From: an uncultured Actinomyces sp.
GTDB taxonomy: Bacteria; Actinomycetota; Actinomycetes; Actinomycetales; Actinomycetaceae
Direction of reading: 5' to 3'
DNA: 5,423 bases
Assembly: GCA_915069725.1 (NCBI GenBank)
Contig: CAJZFF010000163.1
Coordinates: forward strand, 1-5,423
This document shows, in pieces, positions 1 to 5,423 of this stretch (its first letter is position 1; every line of letters starts with the position of its first letter). The translations under genes and the position numbers were made by a program. The notes under the pieces are model-generated. The model saw nothing but the letters and a program-made list of their open reading frames with translations. It had not been told where the DNA came from and ran no database searches.

Positions 1-105
1 CCGGTTTGTCAGGGGACGGCGGCCACGTCTGAGAACAACTTTCACACGACGGGGGGCGACGAGCAAGACTTCGATCGTGAGACCTGCGCCGATACCCTGT
101 CGTGA
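1..105 (+). CDS. Possible 3' end of an unidentified plus-strand gene (partial)
   Basis: Frame 1 on the plus strand is open from the left edge for 34 codons and ends at TGA 103-105. I do not recognise the peptide; it is acidic and rich in Thr, Asp, Glu and Asn, and contains two Cys (residues 3 and 29 of the visible part). Coding support is base composition only. About three quarters of third positions are G or C, against roughly 60% of first and 53% of second positions, which is the order expected for a real gene in a GC-rich genome. The other open plus frame gives the Arg-rich peptide typical of a shadow frame. If real, the gene converges on the large minus-strand ATPase gene, with 58 bases between the stop codons. 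It could instead be non-coding, since only 105 bases are visible. Confidence 0.3.
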   Translation, partial: PVCQGTAATSENNFHTTGGDEQDFDRETCADTLS

Positions 106-115
106 TCCTCACAGG
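96..115. repeat. Inverted repeat CCTGT-N10-ACAGG
   Basis: The 5-base arms CCTGT (96-100) and ACAGG (111-115) are perfect reverse complements around a 10-base spacer. The site overlaps the end of the possible plus-strand gene. The same half-sites recur at 159-173. It may be a weak hairpin or a binding site. No T-run follows on either strand, so a classical intrinsic terminator is not supported. Confidence 0.3.
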
Positions 116-123
116 TTGTCAGA

Positions 124-138
124 GCGTTGAGATAACGC
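124..138. repeat. Small hairpin GCGTT-GAGAT-AACGC
   Basis: Perfect 5-base arms (124-128 and 134-138) flank a 5-base loop. It lies between two putatively convergent genes, 26 bases beyond the stop codon of the minus-strand ATPase gene. A role in transcript ending is plausible from position, but the stem is short and no T-tract follows. Confidence 0.3.
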
Positions 139-158
139 AACTTCCCGCCATTGAGAAT

Positions 159-173
159 GCCTGTTAAACAGGC
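159..173. repeat. 15-base palindrome GCCTGTT-A-AACAGGC over the ATPase stop codon
   Basis: The 7-base arms 159-165 and 167-173 are perfect reverse complements around A166. The palindrome includes the TAA stop codon of the minus-strand gene (164-166 read in reverse). As RNA it could only fold with a 3-5 base loop (5-6 base pairs), and no T-run follows. It may be a short transcript-end hairpin or a protein-binding palindrome. It shares the CCTGT/ACAGG half-sites with the inverted repeat at 96-115. Confidence 0.4.
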
Positions 174-3100
174 TGTTCAATAGGATTATTGTGGTTGTCG
201 TCCCCAGGCCTTGGCAGCACGATCTGAATCGGTAGACACGTTCCGCGATAGACGAGGGCTCCACGCCCCGGGAGCGTCAGCGCCCGTGGATCGGTGGCAG
301 CTCTCAGTGACATTCCCGCGGCCTGGTCGGCATGTCGCATACCGGGCCACAGCACAACGATCGCTCCTCGCTCGCGCAGTGTCGATATCGCACCGCGGAA
401 GGTGGCTGCGACCTTCTCCGTCGACGCCGATGCCAGGACCACCTCCGATCGTGCCAAGGCGGTCTCCACCCGACTGGTAGTTGCCGGATCTGCCGTGTCC
501 AGGTCGTCGACGACGAGGTTTCCTGAAGGGAGCGCCTGAGCCAGGGCCCGCAGTGCCGTGGAGCGTCCCGAGCCAGGTGGTCCTGCGACCAGGACACTGG
601 TTCCCGGAGGCAGAAGGACAGGCAAAGCCGTGTCGCCTCCTACGGCCCAGGTTCCCTCCGGGACGTCGGCCCAGGTGATTCGCTCTGGCAGAGGCTCGAG
701 CCGGAGTGCTGGGCGGCGACGGCCCGACTCCGGCAGGGGCTCCTGACGGAGCACGATCTGACACGCGGTTGTCACCGCCCCGTCCAGGATGACGCCGCGC
801 CCCGGAGTGCCGCCGGTGACCACCCCGCGCGGAAGACCTGCCAGAGCGGCCTGTGTGCCGGTGGCCGCACCGAGAACCAGCCTGAGGCCCATCGATCCGG
901 CCCACCGGGCGGTGGAGGCGACCAAGGGCGCGGTCAGCAGCAGGGGAGTGCCTGCTGCTGACGTGGTGCGGATGACGGCCTCCAGCAGGGCGTTGCCCTG
1001 GCCGGGGCCCAGTACCTCATCGATGGTCGCGATGAGCGCGTCGACGTTATCGAGGCACAGCAGGTCCGCGCCGAGGTGCCCGCTGGCGGCGAGTCCCCAC
1101 AGTCGGGCCAGGCGTCGCGGGTCCTCCGTGCCGACCACCGTGCCCACCCCGGGGTGGGTGAGGAGCCCACGCACGGGCCAGGGCACACCCGAGCTCTCGT
1201 CGGAGGCGTCTAAGACCGGGGGAGTGGAGCCGCACAGGTGCACTCCTCGGCCCGTGCCCAGTGCCGCCGTCACGGCCGAGGCGATGACAGTGGAACGCCC
1301 CGACCTCGAGGCCCCGAGGACCAGCAGTGGGCGTGTGACCCGCCAGTGCCACAGCCCCAGGCTCTGCTGGCGAGGAAGGTCGGTCACGGCCAGGAGAAGA
1401 CGGTCGTCGTCGCACGCGGACAGCCCTGCGTGGTCAGCAGGCTCCGTGGGGGCGAGCGCCCCGTCGACCTGCTGCGCCCCAGGAGCACCCGGTGCTCGGG
1501 GGCCCCGGAGCCGAACCAGCTCGAGCGCCTCGGCCGCGCTGATCGAGGCGGGCAGGGCCGGCGCCCAGGGGCGCCACGGGGAGGCGTGCCCCTGGGCTGC
1601 GCGTGAGATGAGGTCGACGATCCTCTGGACCTCACGTGTCGAGCCGCACCAGGGGGCTTGAAGCACCTGGTCACCGAGGCCTTGCCGGTCAGGGGCGCTC
1701 TCCTGAACGCTGCCGGCTCCACTGACCAGGACCCGTCCGGGATGATGACCGATCCGGGCGGCCCCGTCATGCCCCAGGACGTCCCGGGAGTCAGCGGCGT
1801 CGAGCACCCGCAGGCACACTCGCAAGGAGGTGTTGGCCCGAATCGCTGGGGACACGGCCCCCTGAGGGCGCTGTGTGGCCAAAATGAGGTGGATGCCCAG
1901 ACTGCGCCCCTGGGCGGCGATACGCACCAGTGACTCCAGGACCTCGGCGTGCTCGCCGGCCAAGGTGGCGAACTCGTCCACCGCCACCACCAGATCGGGG
2001 ACGACGACCCGTGGCGGCAGGCAGGAGAGGTCCTTGGCGCCGTGGGCGGCCAGGATCCGCTCGCGGCGGCGCACCTCGGCCTCCAAGGAGGACAGGGCGC
2101 GCTGGGTGCCGGCGGGATCCAGATCCGTCAGCACCCCAGCCGTGTGCGGCAGGTCGGCGAGGGGGCCGAAGGCGGCACCGCCCTTGTAGTCGACCAGGAC
2201 CAGGGTGAGGTGATCCGGCGCTCGGCTCAGCGCCAGCTGCACCAGCCACGAGATGAGCAGCTCGGACTTCCCCGAACCCGTTGTCCCGGCCAACAGGGCG
2301 TGCGGGCCGTCCGCCACCAGGTCGGCACGTACCGGCCCCTGTGCTCCCACGCCGAGCACCGCCGACAGCGCCGGCGCGCCCCGGGCCGGCGAGCGCGTCT
2401 GCTCCTCCCACCGTGCCCGCAGCTCGTGGGCGTCGAGGTCGTCCATGACCGCCTTGAGGGGGACCACGTTGGGGACGCCATCGACCCGGGACGACGACCC
2501 GGGAGGTTCCGTGATCCGGGAGCGGCTCAGGTGTCGAACCGCCTCCCACCAGGTCGGCGAGTACGACGGCGCCCCGGCCGGAGCGGGCCGTGTGCTCAGC
2601 GCCTGGGGCGGGACCTCATCGTGGGAGCAGGTCACTATCTGCGCGCTGCGAGGGTGGGCCTGCGGGCCCCAGGCGAGGCGCAGCCCCAGCCGGTCGTCCG
2701 CCGCCTTCCATCCCTCACTCTGCGCACTGTCCCGATGGCCCGCGCGCTCATGCTGCGGGACTCCTGGCGGGTCATCCAGCACAGTAACCCGGACCTCGTT
2801 GCGGGCCAGAAGCTGGGCGCACCACCAGCGCAGCGCATTGCCGGAGCCCTTGCCCACCAGGGCCAGGCTCTCGCCGTCGCAGAGCGTCAGGACGCAGCGT
2901 CGTCGGCGAGCGGCACTCCACGCGGCCAGGACCTCCTGAGCGGCGGAGGCGGGCGTTGAGCCCTCGGACGGGGAGTCCCGGATGGACTGAGACATGCTGG
3001 AGCGCGCCGCGACGGCCATCAGCATCGTGGCAGGGTCCGGCTCATGACGCCTCCAACCCGGTCGGTGTCCCCGGCGGCGCCGGCGAGCGCGCCACCGGGC

Positions 3101-3757
3101 CCCACCGGCACGCCCGGTGCGCCCGGCACGCTGGGCTCGCCGTTGTTGCAGGAAGGGCACCAGACGCATGAGCGTCATCGTGACCATCGGCGCCACCATG
3201 ACCATGCCCATCGCACCGCGGCTGCCCGTCCTGAGCGCGATCACCGTCGAGCCGGCCATGACCAGGACGCAGACCAGTGAGCCCACCATCAACCATGCCG
3301 TTGACGAGGCCTGCGTCGCAGGGGCCGCCACTACCAGGTCGCAGGGGCGCCTGCGCAGCTCGAGCACGCTGTCTCCCAGCCGCAGGAGCGCCCCCTCCTT
3401 CATCCTCGTCTCCCGGCGCACACGCAGCCACAGGCCCAGGTGCCAGTAGCGGTAGGAGCCGTTGGCCGATCCGCAGTCCTGCGCCAGGACCCGGCCACCG
3501 TAAAACCTCAGGCGCAGATGGCGGCGGGAGACCAAGGGATCACTGAGAACCTCTCCCCGGCCCAGAAAGGCGCCGTCCCTGACGGCCATCACCAGGCCGC
3601 GGTCAGGACCGTCCAGGACCGCGAGGTGCCACGGACCGGCCAGGGCGGCCAGAGCCGCCTCAGCGGCCGCCTCACCCGCCGAGTGACGGCGCAACGAGGA
3701 CGAGGCCTCTGCCCGCAGAAGCCAGTGGCGGTCTGGGACGGCGGTGGTAGTGCTCAT
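164..3757 (-). CDS. FHA-containing FtsK/SpoIIIE-type membrane ATPase, EccC/EssC-like (type VII secretion family)
   Basis: This is a predicted inner-membrane motor ATPase of the type VII secretion (EccC/EssC) branch of the FtsK/SpoIIIE superfamily. Such proteins drive export of WXG100-type proteins. Residues are numbered from ATG 3757 (1197 aa). An FHA domain spans about 43-134, with core residues GR 66-67, S77, H80 and NG 99-100. Two transmembrane helices lie at about 154-176 and 181-202. An Arg-rich cytoplasmic stretch (206-238) follows, then a degenerate ATPase-like domain (about 275-440) with a vestigial loop at 302-307. ATPase 1 (about 455-705) has GTTGSGKS 491-498 (K497), DYKGG 523-527, Walker B DE 594-595 and ATQRP 627-631. 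ATPase 2 (about 785-1010) has GASRSGRS 815-822 (Arg at the Lys position) and DN 903-904. ATPase 3 (from about 1025) has GPPGSGRS 1059-1066 (Arg for Lys) and DD 1084-1085. Only ATPase 1 looks able to hydrolyse ATP. A GTG at 3856 would add 33 residues. I prefer ATG 3757 because the extension is hydrophilic with lower GC3 and leaves only 42 bases before ligA. The GGAG before ATG 3757 sits unusually close (2 bases), so the start is uncertain. No partner secretion gene is visible. Confidence 0.9.
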   Translation of the reverse strand: MSTTTAVPDRHWLLRAEASSSLRRHSAGEAAAEAALAALAGPWHLAVLDGPDRGLVMAVRDGAFLGRGEVLSDPLVSRRHLRLRFYGGRVLAQDCGSANGSYRYWHLGLWLRVRRETRMKEGALLRLGDSVLELRRRPCDLVVAAPATQASSTAWLMVGSLVCVLVMAGSTVIALRTGSRGAMGMVMVAPMVTMTLMRLVPFLQQRRAQRAGRTGRAGGARWRARRRRRGHRPGWRRHEPDPATMLMAVAARSSMSQSIRDSPSEGSTPASAAQEVLAAWSAARRRRCVLTLCDGESLALVGKGSGNALRWWCAQLLARNEVRVTVLDDPPGVPQHERAGHRDSAQSEGWKAADDRLGLRLAWGPQAHPRSAQIVTCSHDEVPPQALSTRPAPAGAPSYSPTWWEAVRHLSRSRITEPPGSSSRVDGVPNVVPLKAVMDDLDAHELRARWEEQTRSPARGAPALSAVLGVGAQGPVRADLVADGPHALLAGTTGSGKSELLISWLVQLALSRAPDHLTLVLVDYKGGAAFGPLADLPHTAGVLTDLDPAGTQRALSSLEAEVRRRERILAAHGAKDLSCLPPRVVVPDLVVAVDEFATLAGEHAEVLESLVRIAAQGRSLGIHLILATQRPQGAVSPAIRANTSLRVCLRVLDAADSRDVLGHDGAARIGHHPGRVLVSGAGSVQESAPDRQGLGDQVLQAPWCGSTREVQRIVDLISRAAQGHASPWRPWAPALPASISAAEALELVRLRGPRAPGAPGAQQVDGALAPTEPADHAGLSACDDDRLLLAVTDLPRQQSLGLWHWRVTRPLLVLGASRSGRSTVIASAVTAALGTGRGVHLCGSTPPVLDASDESSGVPWPVRGLLTHPGVGTVVGTEDPRRLARLWGLAASGHLGADLLCLDNVDALIATIDEVLGPGQGNALLEAVIRTTSAAGTPLLLTAPLVASTARWAGSMGLRLVLGAATGTQAALAGLPRGVVTGGTPGRGVILDGAVTTACQIVLRQEPLPESGRRRPALRLEPLPERITWADVPEGTWAVGGDTALPVLLPPGTSVLVAGPPGSGRSTALRALAQALPSGNLVVDDLDTADPATTSRVETALARSEVVLASASTEKVAATFRGAISTLRERGAIVVLWPGMRHADQAAGMSLRAATDPRALTLPGRGALVYRGTCLPIQIVLPRPGDDNHNNPIEQPV

Positions 3758-3809
3758 TGCTCCAGAATCGTCGCTGGGGGTCGTCACGTCGCCGTCGGAC
3801 AGCCCCGGG

Positions 3810-3818
3810 TGTGGACAA
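3810..3818 (-). promoter_or_regulatory. DnaA-box-like 9-mer (TTGTCCACA on minus strand)
   Basis: The plus strand reads TGTGGACAA, so the minus strand reads TTGTCCACA. This is an exact match to the DnaA box favoured in high-GC actinobacteria such as Streptomyces. It lies 81 bases upstream of the ligA start and 53 bases upstream of ATG 3757. Function is inferred; a single 9-mer can occur by chance. Confidence 0.4.
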
Positions 3819-3847
3819 CCTCGCCGTTCGGGGATGCTCCCGGTCAC

Positions 3848-3856
3848 TGTGGACAC
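3848..3856 (-). promoter_or_regulatory. Second DnaA-box-like 9-mer (GTGTCCACA on minus strand)
   Basis: The plus strand reads TGTGGACAC, one base off the site at 3810-3818 and in the same orientation, 38 bases away start to start. It coincides exactly with the alternative GTG start and first codons of the ATPase reading frame, so those codons may be a regulatory site rather than coding sequence. The variant first base makes it a weaker match than its neighbour. Confidence 0.3.
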
Positions 3857-3874
3857 GGGCGGATCCCGGTGTGA

Positions 3875-5423
<1,549 letters not shown>

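Noticed and set aside
2..114. Open minus-strand frame from GTG 112-114 running off the left edge
   Set aside because: Third-position GC is lower than in the plus frame 1 reading. The peptide is Arg/Ser-rich, and no ribosome binding site is seen.
789..1661. 290-codon plus-strand open frame opposite ATPase 2
   Set aside because: It is Ser/Arg/Pro-rich without motifs and fully covered by the minus-strand coding frame.
2484..2508. Repeated CCCGGG-containing motif (acccggg, acgacg, acccggg)
   Set aside because: It lies inside the ATPase coding frame and reads as ordinary linker codons. Such short GC palindromes are expected in this composition.
1949..2959. 336-codon plus-strand open frame opposite the ATPase gene
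   Set aside because: It is antisense to the region encoding the intact ATPase 1 motifs. Its composition (Arg, Gly, Gln, Ala) shows no domain, so it is a shadow.

Overview
The window is visibly GC-rich, with G or C at most codon third positions. It carries a FtsK/SpoIIIE-type ATPase of the type VII secretion (EccC/EssC) family and an NAD+-dependent DNA ligase with an actinobacterial-looking N-terminus. Together these suggest a high-GC actinobacterium. An Actinomyces-like member of the Actinomycetales is my best guess, but that is an inference from style, not from a search.

Layout. Positions 1-105 may hold the last 34 codons of a plus-strand gene cut by the left edge. Positions 106-163 are a short intergenic stretch; three small inverted repeats lie in and around it. 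Positions 164-3757 (minus strand, possibly extending to 3856) encode one very large membrane ATPase. It has an N-terminal FHA domain, two transmembrane helices, an arginine-rich cytoplasmic segment, a degenerate ATPase-like domain and three FtsK/SpoIIIE-type ATPase modules. Only the first of the three modules has intact Walker A and B motifs. Positions 3758-3898 are a divergent intergenic region with two DnaA-box-like 9-mers. Positions 3899-5423 (plus strand) hold the first 508 codons of ligA, cut by the right edge.

How the genes relate. ligA is a housekeeping replication and repair gene. The ATPase is transcribed away from it and towards the possible plus-strand gene at the left edge. If that left gene is real, the ATPase is a single-gene unit rather than part of a visible type VII secretion operon, and no WXG100 substrate gene is present here. 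The most interesting points are the orphan-like setting of this EssC-like protein, its one apparently complete ATPase site and intact FHA core, and the paired DnaA-box-like sites between it and ligA.
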